DNA of 64,000 bases from Kitagawia praeruptora. Taxonomy: Eukaryota; Streptophyta; Magnoliopsida; Apiales; Apiaceae. Where the stretch lies: positions 48,592,001 through 48,656,000 of the forward strand of contig CM075346.1 in the NCBI GenBank assembly GCA_037693485.1, given 5' to 3'. A program made the position numbers and the translations under genes. Below are positions 10,876-23,061 of the stretch, piece after piece (the first letter of the stretch is position 1; each line of letters starts with the position of its first letter). Under the pieces are notes generated by a model. It saw only the letters and a list, made by a program, of their open reading frames with translations. It was not told where the DNA came from and did no database searches.

Positions 10876-13800
10876 TTAGTCAAAACCAGAGACCATTCCT
10901 AGTTCATTGACCAGCCTTGTAAATGCTGCTTCACTCAAAGGCTTGGTGAAGACATCTGCAAGTTGTTGATCTGTAGACATAAAGTGGAGCTCAATGTTGC
11001 CTTCCTCTACATGCTCTCTGATAAAGTGATACCTTATGCTGATGTGCTTGGTCATTGAGTGTTGTACTGGATTACCTGTCATTGCAATAGCACTTTGGTT
11101 ATCACAGAAAATAGGTATTTTGCTATACCTCAATCCATAATCCAGCAATTGATTCTTCATCCATAGAATCTGTGCACAGCAACTACCAGCAGCAATATAC
11201 TCTGCTTCAGCTGTAGATGTGGATATTGATTTTTGTTTCTTGCTGTACCAAGAAACAAGTCTGTCACCAAGAAATTGACAACTTCCACTGGTGCTTTTTC
11301 TGTCAATCTTACAGCCTGCAAAGTCTGCATCAGAGTAACCAAGTAGTTTGAAATCTGATTCTCTTGGGTACCACAGCCCTAAAGTTACAGTGCCCTAGAG
11401 ATACTTGAAAATCCTCTTCACAGCTGTTAAATGTGGTTCCCTTGGATCTGCCTGAAACCTTGCACACAGACATGTTGCATACATGATATCAGGTCTACTT
11501 GCTGTTAGATAGAGAAGAGAGCCAATCATTCCTCTGTAACTTGTCATATCTACTGATGACCCTGTATCTTTGTCCAATTTTGTTGCAGTTGCCATGGGAG
11601 TTGTTGCAGATGAACAGTCAAGCATGCCAAATTTCTTGAGAAGATTTCTGGTATATTTTGCTTGATTGATAAAAATTCCATCATCTGTTTGCTTCACCTG
11701 TAAGCCTAAAAAATAACTTAGCTCTCCCATCATACTCATTTGATATCTGGACTGCATGAGCTTGGCAAACTTCTTACAGAGTTTATCATTAGTAGATCCA
11801 AAAATGATGTCATCAACATATATCTGAACTAAAAGCAAGTCACTTCCAGATTTGAAATAAAACAGAGTTTTATCAATTGTACCTCTGTTGAATCCACTTT
11901 CTAAAAGAAATTGAGCCAGAGTTTCATACCATGCTCTTGGTGCTTGCTTAAGTCCATATAGTGCCTTGTCTAACCTGTAGACATGGTCTGGATATTTTGG
12001 ATCTACAAAACCAGGTTGTTGTTCAACAAACACTTCTTCTTCAAGTTTTCCATTCAGAAAAGCACTTTTCACATCCATTTGAAAAACCTTGAATTTCTTG
12101 TGAGAAGCATAAACAAGAAACATCCTTATTGCCCCCAACCTGGCAACTGGAGCAAAAGTCTCATCATAATCTATCCCCTCTTGCTGTGAATAGCCTTTTG
12201 CCACAAGTCTGGCTTTGTTTCTTATAACAACCCCTTCACTATCAGTTTTGTTTCTGAAAACCCACTTAGTACCAACAATAGACCTGTTCTTTGGTCTTGG
12301 TACTAGTGTCCACACTTCATTTCTCTCAAATTCATTTAACTCTTCTTGCATTGCTGTTATCCAGTCAGCATCTTTAAGAGCTTCTTCAACTTTCTTTGGT
12401 TCATTTTGTGACAAGAATGCATGAAACAGACATTCATTTGTTGTTGCACTTCTTGTCCTTACTCTTGCATCTGGATCACCAATGATCAAATCAGGTGTGT
12501 GAGATTTGGTCCATTTCCTAGCTGAAGGCAATTGACTTCTTTCAAAGTTGGATCCTCCCCCTAGATCCATGTTCTCCTGATTTTCTTGATATCCTTCTTC
12601 ATTCTCTGAGGCTCCCCCTGAATATGACTGCTCAGTATATGAACTGTTAGATTTTGGACTTTCAGAGTTTAAGTCACCAGAGTTTGATTCAGAATTTTCA
12701 GCTGAGTCATTATCAGAATTTGAGTTATCACTTTGATGAGTTTCTTCATGCTCCCCCTCAACTGGTTCTTCTCTTGTTTCTGGCTGAAAGGTCTCTTCAG
12801 TATTTACCGGTAGAGGTTCAGAGTTTGTCAGATCAGACTCATCAGAGTTTAATTCATCAGAGATTAAATCTTCATTTTCGAAGTGCAGTTGATCATGTTC
12901 ATTTACATCTTCAAGTCCAGTTATTTTCTTGTCATCAAAAGACACATGAATAGATTCAATGATCACTCTGGTTCTCAGATTATAAACTCTGAATGCTTTA
13001 GTTGACAGTGGATAGCCAACAAAAATTACTTCATCTACCTTCAGATCAAATTTGGTCAACTGTTCAGGATGAGTTTTCAGCACAAAGCATTTGCACCCAA
13101 AAATATGAAAATATTTCAGGTTTGGCTTCTTTTCTCTCACCATTTCATATGGTGTTTTTCCATGCTTATTTATTAGAGTGGAATTCTGAGTAAAACAAGC
13201 AGTTTGAACAGCTTCTGCCCAGAAATAGGTTGGTAATTTTGCTTCATCAAGCATAGTTCTGGCAGCTTCTATTAAAGTTCTGTTCTTCCTTTCAACTACA
13301 CCATTCTGTTGTGGAGTTCCAGGTGCAGAAAACTCTTGTTTAATTCCTTTGTTCTTGCAAAATTCTTCCATTGTTGAATTCCTGAATTCATTTCCATTGT
13401 CACTTCTGATAATCTTCACTTGATTCTTTGACCCTTTGTCCAACTGCATTATATGTTCTGCCAGAGTTAATGCAGTTTCATCTTTCTTTGCTAGAAAATA
13501 CACCCAAGTGTATCTGGTGTATTCATCAACAATGACTAGAGCATATTTCTTCCTTCCAAGAGACATAACATTTACTGGTCCAAAAAGATCAACATGAAGA
13601 AGATGATAAGGATCAACAATTGAAGACTCAGATTTGCTTTTGAAAGAGGTTTTTCTCTGTTTAGCCTTTTGACAAGAATCACACAGGCCTTCTACATTCA
13701 ACAAAGACTTTGGTAGTCCTCTCACAAGATCATTCTTTATTAGCTCATTGATGTTGTTCAGATTTAAATGAGAGAGTTTCTTATGCCACTTCCAACTCTC

Positions 13801-14219
13801 TTCACTGGACATCCTTGTAGACAGACACACTGCTTTGCCATCAGAGTTTGTTGACAATTTTATTTCATAGATGTTATTGTGTCTGTTTCCAACTAGAGCA
13901 ACTTTCCCTGTAGATTTACTGATGACTTGACAATATTCAGGCTGAAAATCTACATGATATCCTCTGTCACAGATTTGACTCACAGAAAGCAGATCATGCT
14001 TGAGTCCTGGAACCAGAGCTACATTTGTGATGATGACACATCCAAGATTAATATTTTCATATCCCAGAGTATGTCCTATGTTGCCATCTCCATAGGAAAC
14101 TTTTGGGCCAGCCTTCTCCACATACTCTGATAGCAGGGCTTTATTTCCAGTCATGTGTTCCTGAACATCCACTGTCCACAACTAGGGTACTTACCCTGGT
14201 GCCCTGCAATCACAAGCAA
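10876..14219 (-). pseudogene. pol: pol of element A: protease, integrase, RT, RNase H
   Basis: This codes for the enzymes that mature the particle, copy the RNA and insert the DNA. The protease motif DSGCS is visible near 14170-14180 but lies in a different frame from the following HMTG, so one inserted base breaks protease. Downstream, the long frame from 14181 shows the integrase zinc motif (H133, H138, C167, C170), the DDE residues (D198, D261, E297 with GTPQQNGVVERKN), an acidic serine-rich linker, and RT with FQMDVKSAFLNG and the YVDD active site near 11810. RNase H follows with YSDADFAG, STAEAEY and CDNQSA. A TAG at 11395-11397 interrupts RNase H where element E has AAG. The reading frame then resumes in the same phase and ends at 10876 (VSGFD). 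Copia domain order is clear. Confidence 0.92.
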
Positions 14220-16447
14220 TCACTGATTGTTAGTTTTAAGGATCCAGACTTGCTTGGATCCTTTTGCTTTATTGAATCTGTTAGTTTTTGCAGCGGATTT
14301 GTCATTATCAGAGTTTAAACTAACATTTTCAGTCTTAGCACTTGCAGAATCAACTTTAACCCATTTCAAATTAGGTTTCAGTTCATAGTAATTATGATAA
14401 ATAGCATGATAATTCTTGCAAGTATAAATTGAGTGCCAAGTACTTCCACAATGTTTGCACAGAGTTTGTGGTCTCGGTTTGACATTATCCTTTTTCACTC
14501 CAGATTTGGAGGGTAAAGAAATAATGTCTTTGTTCTTCCTGCAAAAACTAGCAAGATGATTAGTGCTACCACAGTTATGACAAGTTTTTCTAGGTGCAAA
14601 TGTAGCAAGCATTGGCCTATTTCCTAATGTTATGCCTACCTTTCCATTTCTGTTTTTCCTAGGCATTTTCTGTTTGTTGACAGATTTTATTTCTTTAAGC
14701 TTATGCTTGAGTTGTTTATCTGTCATTGAACCAATATTAACCTGTTTGACACCTCACTTTCAACAGCTCCATGTTCAGTTTTAACAGTACCATGAACAAA
14801 TGTTCCAAATTTCTTAGAAGAAAGAGGTGGTCTTATCTTGACTGTATTCTGAAACCTAAGTACATCATCCTCAGAATAACCTAGACCTACTGTGTCTGAT
14901 TGAAAAACCTCTTGAGTGTCTTTTCCAGAGTGTGTCCAAGTTTTAATAATGTGCTTTGCATCCTCCAATTCATATTCTAGTTGCTTATACTTACCTAGCA
15001 ACTCCTGTTCTATAAAAACAGCATCATCTCTCTCTTTCTGAATTTTAATCATGTTTTCAAGTTGTTCCTCAACAAGTTTATTTCTTTCTTTTAGTTGAGA
15101 ACACTCATTCTTGATTCTCTCATTTTCTAAAGTCTGATCCCTATAACTGATATGTAATGCTTTAAGATAAATTCTCAATTCAGTTATATTATCAGTATTA
15201 TAAGCATAGGTAGTTGGAGGTACCTTAAGTTCAGAATCTTCATTCTGAGTAGAGGCCATGAGTGCATAGTTCACCTCCTCATCTGAATCTGAGGTGTCTG
15301 CCCAGTCTCTGCCTTTGGTGTAGAGTGCCTTTTCAGTTTTACCCTTTTTGCACTCAGGAGCATAGTGACCCATCTCCTTACACTTGTAGCATTGAATCTC
15401 AGACTTATCTTTCTTACCAGATTTGAAGTCCTTTCTTTCAGATTTTCTGAAATTTTTCCTGTCAGACTTTGAGTAATCCTTGGAGAATCTCTTTCCCTTC
15501 TTGAAGTTCTTGAATCCCATCTTCTTGAAGGTCTTTACCATCAATGCAGCCATTTGCATCATCTCTTCATCATCTTCAGAATCAGATGATTCATCTGTGT
15601 TTGAGTTAACATCAGTGTTTGATGACTCAATTTCTGAATGAGTGACCAAGGCTTTTCCTTTTGTCTTCTTCCTTAATGCCTCTCTCTTTGAAGATTTTTC
15701 TTCAACTTTCAGAGCAACAATCTTTGACTTCCTACTTGATCTCCTGTTTCTCTGCTCCATTTCCAATTCATGAGTCTTGAGCAGTCCATAGATTTCATCA
15801 ATCTCAGTATCAGCAAGATCATAGTTATCTCTTATAGTGGTTGCTTTCACATCCCACTTTTCAGGTAGAGAAAGAAGAAACTTGAGATTCGAGTCTTCTA
15901 AATCATATTCTTTGTTAACCAATGATAGATCATTAAGCAGTTTACAGAATCTGTCAAATGTTTCTGTCATGGTTTCTTCAGACTTTGCCTCAAAATGCTC
16001 ATACTCCTGTGTGAGTATGTTCCTTCTATTCTTCTTGATTGCAGCAGTTCCTTGACATCTAACCTCAAGTGCATCCCAAATTTCCTTTGCAGTTGTGCAG
16101 TTAATCACTTTGTTAGACATAACATTGTCTAGAGCACTATGAAGTAAATGCCTTACTTTGGCATCCTTAGCAATAGATGAAAGATCCTCAGCAGTTAGAT
16201 CTTTCTTTTCCTTAGGAATCACCTTCGATTCCTCACCAGCAACAACAACAGTTAACTTTGTAGGTTTATGAGGACCTTCATAAATTCTATCAAGATATTC
16301 TGGATCTGTGGCTTCCAGAAACATGGTCATCTTTACCTTCCAGATTGCATACTCTGATGGCTTGAGTATAGGAACCCTAATCGTTTCATACCTACTAACA
16401 GTAGTAGGGGCTTTCTCAGAACCTGATGGAGGAGGAATCTCTGCCAT
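14220..16447 (-). pseudogene. gag: gag of element A (frame-shifted)
   Basis: Gag forms the virus-like particle and binds genomic RNA. The ATG at 16447 opens MAEIPPPSGSEK. The N-terminal part has the copia gag core (residues about 20-240, with NYDLAD..EIYGLLKTHELEME near its end). A lysine-rich stretch and a zinc knuckle (CYKCKEMGHYAPEC) follow near 15355-15395. The first frame stops at 14723. The remainder continues from about 14740 in another frame and carries two more knuckles, CHNCGSTNHLASFC and CKHCGSTWHSIYTC. A one-base loss in an A-rich stretch just upstream of 14740 is the simplest explanation. The gag of B has only two knuckles. Long gags with several knuckles fit the Sirevirus lineage. 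Confidence 0.9.
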
Positions 16448-16496
16448 TGATTACTATTGTGTTTTGGATCTTAAACTGTAATAAAGTAACATATTG

Positions 16497-16508
16497 GCTC
16501 TGATACCA
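16497..16508 (-). other. Primer binding site of element A (tRNA-Met)
   Basis: The minus strand reads TGGTATCAGAGC two bases after the 5' LTR end. It is complementary to the 3' end of initiator tRNA-Met, the usual primer of plant copia elements. Confidence 0.92.
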
Positions 16509-16510
16509 CT

Positions 16511-17089
16511 TGTTAGGTAGAATACACAATATATAATCAAGTACTGTATGAGTAAATAACAAGAACACACGTTTTAGTACTTAAAACTATTTGGAATTAA
16601 TAATTCCTCTCTCAGTGATGTAAAATATCATAGAGAGCTGCTTAGGTTACAATGAATGATATTCGTTCACAATGGATACCCTTCTAGGGTTAACCTAACT
16701 GTATTTATAAGATATACAGCTACGTACAATCGTTAATTGATTCTCCTATAATTAAGCTATACAATTGATATCAATTACGATTGCTACACGTCTCCTAAGT
16801 CAACTCAATCTCTTTGATAGCTATCCAATCTTCAAAGATATTGCTTCTATATTTATGTTAAATTAATCTTCAAACTCTGTTGACTTGTAGACGCTTCCAG
16901 TAGACAGACTTTAACAAACTCTGTTGCTCTCCTAGCCAGCAGTGTTTACACTTCCTTCTATCAGCGTTTGCGCTTCCAGCTATCAGCGTATACTCAAACT
17001 CTGCTACGACTGCTTTCATTAACAAGTTAAACTCTTTTTACCTGTAACACTTAAACACTGACATTAAATCACATCAATTATATCTAACA
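16511..17089 (-). repeat. 5' LTR of element A (579 bp)
   Basis: Pairs with 4689-5296. It is followed on the right by the target duplication GGAAG (17090-17094). A TATA-like box is at 16702-16711 on the minus strand. It lacks the 29-bp duplication found in the 3' LTR. Confidence 0.95.
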
Positions 17090-17094
17090 GGAAG

Positions 17095-20000
17095 CTTAAC
17101 AGTTTACTTAATCCCTTTCCGAACCTCGTTAATTCTTTTCACAAGGATACCTTTCAGCATCACGAACCTCCAACCTCATGTTCTCTATCTTGTTTGCACA
17201 GAAATACACCAGCATAAACTTGTTTGTCATTCATCATCATGCCAATTAGCTTATCAATATCAGTACCAATCTATCTTCTGTATTAAGTCATCCCTTATTA
17301 CCTCATCTCTCCTCTCTCTTTCTAAAATAAAGGAGAGTCGCTTGAGGAATTTGGTCTGGCCTGTCGCAGAACCTTCTAGTGTTGGTAATGTGTTGCAGAC
17401 AAAATCAGGAATCAAATGTTTCCTTAAACTATCCTTACAGTTGATCCTCGCACAGTCATCAGGGGAAAGTAAATTCCTCCATCACATTCTAACCTTCAAG
17501 GCCCTTCTCATTATCATGCTATTTCTTTGGTATGTGCATTTATACTTACTCTCTTATACTTAAAGTGTCGGTCACCTCATTGGCCTTTCCTGAATATAAT
17601 GATTTCTTGAAATCATTGTTTTCTGGATCTATTCCAACTCAGGGTGGAAGCATCCTCCCTTGAACTCCGCTAAATGAGAGAAAACATATTCCTGTCTTTT
17701 TCCAAAAGTCATTGCTTCCACCTTTCTGTGTGAACTTTATCACGGTTACTCCCAATCATACCTAGGATATTTCTTATCTTAGTCCTTTCTTATTTTAGGA
17801 TAATCTCAATCTTATTGGTTCAATCCATACTTTCGCATGGTTTCACATGCTTCATCTGGCCTTATTGTTACTATGTCATACATTCCTTACCAAACTTCCC
17901 TTTTGAAGTTCAGAATATTACCTTTTCCCTTATAAGGTTTCTTAGGTCATCCTCATCATTCCTTCTGTATCTTCTGGGTACAGGGTATATCAGACATCAT
18001 TAATCAATTCTATAACAATTCTGTCTATGTACTTTTCGAGACTCCTTTCCACAAATCCTTACAGGTTATTGATACCTTGGTCGATTCAACTTATATCGTC
18101 TGAATTCACAATGTCTTTATTAGGGGTGATGCTATCCTTTGTGCATCCCCAGGGTTCGTCTTAATTTATGGATGTTCTACCCTCAATTCTATTTTCAAGG
18201 AATACTTACATTATCCTGAAAGTGGCAATCAAATCATGTATCCTTAATAAGGGTCTGTCTTCAATCATTCTCATCTTAATAATCTATAGGTAGCTTAATG
18301 CTAACATTTTCTTTCAAACGAATGTCAGTCTACATGACCTTCCAAAAGACAACATATGATGTTCTGGAAGATATTGGTCGTGTTCAACGTGAATCTCTTA
18401 GTACCTATTGCTCTTCTTGAGGACACTAAGCTTCATATAACATTTATGCATCACACTGCACTATCTCTGACAATCTTCATAACCTTTATTAGTCACCATC
18501 CTCAGTCCTAATACATCCATGGTATTTATAAAATCCATCATTATGTGCCTCAATTCATTTTTCATCAAAAGTTCTCGCGGTTGGCGCTTGGTTAGAAGCA
18601 ACCCCGCTTTGTCCTTTCATTGCTGGTCTAGTCACTTGATAATCCTTTGTGACTTGGCCTCCAATGGCCACACTAAAATATGTGAGTTTAGGGGTTGGCT
18701 AATAGCATTACTTTTCTAGCAATTGCCGACATAATGCCTTCTTTTTTTAATACCTTTTGATCTTTTCAAAACTTTACTCAATATAAGTCTCAATCGACTT
18801 CTCTGTACCGTCTCCGGTCACCTTCCTTTACTTTTATCTTTTCAACTATTCTTATTAATTCCATGTGCCACAAAAGTTTACACACTTGGCATAACAGCCT
18901 TTTCATTTAAGTCAATCCAGGAATTTCTCAGTTCGGCTTGTTTCTTAATTACATTTCCTTTTTTTTTCCGTCCAATCTCAACTTCATAATTTTGTCTCTA
19001 TAATCAATCGTAATAATCGGGGTCTATCTACCAGCCTGTAAAACGGCTAACTTACCCAATCCATAGGGTTCGCTCTAGTTTCCACTCTCTTCAATGACAT
19101 ATTCCGATAATCAGAAGACAAGGTTTGCCAAAATTCGTCGAATTCCTTTCCAGAATTAGAGAAATTTCAGTCAATTTATCCACCCACTGGTAACACTAAA
19201 AAGATCCATTTCGATACCCGAAGAATATTTCTAGGAACATCCAAACGGGTGGAACTATAAACAGTTATAATAACGAAATGCTTGACATAAAGTTGGGAGT
19301 TTAATCATTGGAAAGAAACCAAATATATGTACCTCCCCTAGAAGGGAGATCAAAAGTTTCAAACTAAAACATGCCACATCTTCCCAATACATATTCGTCC
19401 TAATAGTCGATACTACCGAATACCTGTCTACCTAACAACTAGTTTCAGAAGGAACACTACCGAGTCTGGTGAACCGTGTTGTCCAAATATATTCGAAATT
19501 ACACTATCGTGCTACCTAAGCACAGTGCCTAACCTTGAATGAGATGCATCATAAAATATTGCAAAATTTTCCTTCTTCCATATAGGCGACGCCAGCGCTG
19601 GGTCGTCACCAATTTCATCTTTAGCTCCAGGAAGATTTTCTCCCGTTTTTCTGCCTATTCGACTTCTTAGTCCTTTGTTGGTGTGGTTGACTTTTCCCAA
19701 TTGAGACTACCTTTAAATCGGCAGGGTCCACCAACACTACTCACTGTTGATCGCATATCCTAATAACGGAACTTCATTGCCAGAATTCATACTCAGAGAA
19801 CTTGGTAGACACTTGCTCCTTTAGGTCTCATCTTTAAAATATTTTCCATTATATCTTAACCGCTGATCGTATTGCTCGATCCATTTATGGTTCCGCGTCG
19901 GTGTAACTAATGTAACTACTATAGTCCGTTCAAGAAAAAGAAAGAATTTATTCTTCCTCTGAATCACATGCATCCAACGTTTCTGGTTCATCATTCCACT

Positions 20001-20964
20001 GAGTTAAAATAACCTTATACTTAGTCTTTGACAATAGCCTCGTTACAAGTTTATCATTGACTTACGGGTCTTTTCCTCTGTTAGGTTCCGAGATCATTGT
20101 CTCACTTACCACTTCCTTATAAACTTTATCCAATCATGCCATCACCTTCCAATGTCTTTATTTTCTAAGCTGATCCATTCATAAAATGAACTTTTCCCTG
20201 AACCAAACCACCTCATCAATCTCAGTTTGACTTTATAAATTATAACCTATGAAATCTGCCTTCTCATGGCGAATTATCATTAACAATATTCACACTAATC
20301 CATTTATCAAATGATATGGCACTTGTTGCCTCTACCTCACTGTTCCTGGAGACTCTGCTCCCCGTTCTATATCGATGTCTTTGATAATCATGCATCATTC
20401 TAAACCATTTCTCATTAGTCTGAAGGTCTCTAAGGAATCTTATCTATCCCCATATAAGATCTCAAGTAAATCTTCAAATATGTCTTACTTACTGGTACTC
20501 CATCCGACATTCCGGCTATGAATCCAATATGCATCTTTAGTTCTCTTAATAATATCTCAGTTCTTTACGCTCACTTCTCTGAGCACTATACCTTAACTCT
20601 TACAGTCTCTCTGGCTATAGCCCTCATTTCCTTCAGGGTAAACACCTTATCCTTATCAGGATTCTCTTCCTCTGCTGGAACCTCTTCCGGGTCCTCAGTA
20701 GGGTACTCTATCGAATCCACCATCTGATCCTCAGCATTAAAAACAAGCATCATTGTGTTACTGCTCGTAATCCCCAAGGTCTGTCGCCTTACTAGTCGAT
20801 ACAAGAACGAGCTAAGTTACTATCATGATACTTAAGAGTTCCCATAAGGGTTTTATATGTCAGTACTACATTAAGTAGTCCGACTATGAACTTGGCAAGA
20901 GTTCTTATTATCTTAGTGAATTTATTGTTTTAGCGTCGCATCATCTCTGGGGTTTATAACGCTC
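17095..20964 (-). pseudogene. Decayed gag-pol interior of gypsy-like element C
   Basis: This is the 5' three-fifths of C's interior on the minus strand. The best coding remnant is at 19512-19700, where the minus strand reads ALASPIWKKENFAIFYDAS followed by HSRLGTVL. It resembles the junction of reverse transcriptase and RNase H in Ty3/gypsy pol (pattern APVL..FV.Y.DAS..GLG.VL). Near 20586-20804 a short frame rich in acidic residues sits where gag should be but has no motif I recognise. No frame above 100 codons is left. Together with 2842-4688 the interior was about 5.7 kb, a normal size for a gypsy element. The lineage (possibly Tekay-like chromovirus) is a guess. Confidence 0.65.
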
Positions 20965-20976
20965 GCTCTGATACCA
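20965..20976 (-). other. Primer binding site of element C (tRNA-Met)
   Basis: The minus strand reads TGGTATCAGAGC four bases inside the 5' LTR end TGTTACA at 20981. It shows that the sequence to the right is the 5' LTR of a minus-strand element. Confidence 0.88.
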
Positions 20977-20980
20977 TTTC

Positions 20981-22016
20981 TGTAACACCCCCAGATCCGG
21001 GGTCAGGGATCTGGTCGTTACGGTCTCAATTTCCATGCACAAAACCAACATAAATTAAATTACAACCTTGTGACCCAAAACAACAACATAAAACACACCC
21101 GTTATAGTCCCAGAGATGAAATCAGAGTAATTACCAAATATTATTAATCACAAGATTGAGTTCTTACAACCCAAAAGATTTACAATTTAACCATTATATA
21201 CTCTTTGCCATCCATTTATATATGTCATATAATAAATACATTAGATACTCAAGTGCTAACAACTAGCCTACCAATAGTTTCCTCTTCAGCAATGGTAGCT
21301 ATGACCTTAGCGGTTAATCTTCTGATGGCTGACACCTGCTGCGCCGAGTGCGCCCTATGCGGCCATCTGATCTAACTGTTGTTGTGATATAATAAATAAA
21401 GCAAGGGTGAGCAATAGCCCACCAAAAATAATGTATAACTGAACAATAATATATAACATTTCAAAAGTATCTTTGAAACCATATGCCATGCATTTACGAA
21501 AACGATGTTAGTATAACGTAAAGGATGAAGTTACAAGGTAACTCAAAATATAACTTCCGTTGAAATATTTGCTGTGCAAAGATATATGAAAAATATCATC
21601 AGGTTCCACAAAAGAGGGAATTGCGGGAAAGATATTGCAATTCCAGTTTCGAACACTTATCAACCCTGCCAACATTAATGATGTTGCAGAAAATAAATAG
21701 ATTCTGGATGATGAACTAATACTGGAGTATGTCGCGCCAGATGACACCACCTTACGATGATCAGTCGCAGGTTGTACATCTCAAAATTTGTTTCTCTACA
21801 TCTAGAAGGAAGAACATATGGAAACCACCATACGCCGGATCTCCATAGCCAACGGTTGGGCATAGACAGGACCGGCACCACTCGGACCCTATTTCAAGGA
21901 TGGACTGTCCCACAGCCTCTTACACCGATTTTTATTGATGGACTGTCCCACAACCTCTTACACAAATACTCCTAGTTCGAGTAAATCCATGACTCTGAAA
22001 CGTAAAGCTCGTCCCC
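20981..22016 (-). repeat. 5' LTR of element C, 3'-terminal part (split by B)
   Basis: On the minus strand the LTR ends ..GGGGGTGTTACA at 20981, which mirrors its TGTAAG start at 38526. The segment is interrupted at 22016 by element B and continues at 34987. A 27-bp sequence (TGGACTGTCCCACA.CCTCTTACAC) occurs twice about 38 bp apart near 21900 and 21938. The total LTR length is about 4576 bp. The matching part of the 3' LTR lies outside the window. Confidence 0.85.
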
Positions 22017-23002
22017 TGTTAGGAATATGTTGTAGTTGATGATAACTTAACATTCAAGCAAAATTGTATAAGTCAAGTTTTGTAACTGTCAACGGATAAG
22101 ACCTTATAACTCTATTCGTTGACAGGTAGCTCATCAACGGATGAGGTTTTGTAGCATACTGCAATATCTCTATTTATCAGTTGATAGTGTCCTTATTCAG
22201 AGTCATGTTGACCATCAATGGATAGGCAGAATAGGGTAGCCAATTGTAAATAAGCTATGCTATGTAATTCTGTCTAAGTGAAAATGTATCAACGGATGAG
22301 AACAGGGCTCTATCAACGGATACAACTCAAATCTACTCGATCAACGGATACAGCTCAAACTACCATCAACGGATAAGTAGGCACAACATCAACGGATAAT
22401 CATTGTCACTTTATCCTATGCTAGGAATTAGCAGTTGATAAGGACAGGTTTGACTGACAGATCACATGGGTTGATAGTAGGTATAAAAAGCAATATGGCA
22501 GCCATACTTTGGAAACACAGAAGAAAGAAGCATTCCATTTACACAGTACATACAAGAAAGGTGCAGGGGACATATCTGTTCACAAGGACAACCTTTCGGC
22601 TACATGTGGATTTGGAGTGGAGTAGCAAGTCAACTTGAATTAGATTAATATTATCTTATTCCTGTAGCACTTGTAAACTTGGGATATATAACCAAGTGTA
22701 GCAACTCTTTATATTGTAAGAAAACATACATATTTGCTTAGGGTTTCTTGAATATCTTTAGAAGCAAAGAGTTGTAAACACAGAAGCTGTGTACATTTGT
22801 ATCACAGGGTTTTCTTCGAATAAAAGTCTCAGGTGGTACATTCAACCACCTGATTTTTTATGTGGTTGTGAACTATTTCTATTCAGCAATTATTTCTTTA
22901 TAGATTTCTGTGGTTTTTATCAGAAATTTTATAACTATCAAGAATTGTATTCAACCCCCCCCCCCTTCTACAATTATACAAGTGTGTAATCTGGGAATAA
23001 CA
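22017..23002 (+). repeat. 5' LTR of element B (986 bp)
   Basis: The LTR runs TGTTAGGAATATG..GGGAATAACA. It contains nine copies (one or two imperfect) of TCAACGGATA or its complement between 22089 and 22398, in the U3 region. A TATA-like box ATATATAA is at 22684-22691 and a poly(A) signal AATAAA at 22819-22824, which gives an R region of plausible length. A C tract near 22957 is a few bases longer than in the 3' LTR. Confidence 0.97.
22684..22691 (+). promoter_or_regulatory. TATA-like box in B 5' LTR
   Basis: ATATATAA lies about 285 bp after the last U3 word copy and about 130 bp before AATAAA. It is conserved at 34667-34674 in the 3' LTR. This would drive the genomic RNA of B. Confidence 0.6.
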
Positions 23003-23004
23003 AT

Positions 23005-23016
23005 TGGTATCAGAGC
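23005..23016 (+). other. Primer binding site of element B (tRNA-Met)
   Basis: TGGTATCAGAGC begins two bases after the LTR end. It is identical to the site used by element A. Confidence 0.95.
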
Positions 23017-23061
23017 AAGCTTCTAATATATTTGAAGTTTAAAGATCAACACACTTTCAAC

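Larger units (their letters stand above)
4689..17089 (-). mobile_element. Element A: Sirevirus-type Ty1/copia retrotransposon (12.4 kb)
   Basis: The element is bounded by LTRs that begin and end TG..CA and by a 5-bp target duplication GGAAG (4684-4688 and 17090-17094). On the minus strand the order is 5' LTR, tRNA-Met primer site, gag with zinc knuckles, pol in copia order (protease, integrase, RT, RNase H), a 2-kb spacer, an env-like ORF, a polypurine tract and the 3' LTR. The large gag and extra 3' ORF are features of the Sirevirus lineage. The LTRs differ at about 16 sites over 579 bp plus a 29-bp indel. All genes carry stops or frame changes, so this copy cannot move by itself. It is inserted in the interior of element C. 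Confidence 0.93.

Noticed and set aside
16497..16508. tRNA-like TGGTATCAGAGC matches
   Set aside because: These are 12-base primer sites complementary to tRNA-Met. No full tRNA gene is present.
22089..22398. Regular short repeats resembling a CRISPR array
   Set aside because: The word is only 10 bp, spacing is irregular, both orientations occur and the context is a plant LTR.
22435..22989. Short plus-strand frames in the B LTR (repeated at 34418-35002)
   Set aside because: They lie in the LTR around the promoter and the poly(A) signal. They occur in both LTRs simply because the LTRs are identical.
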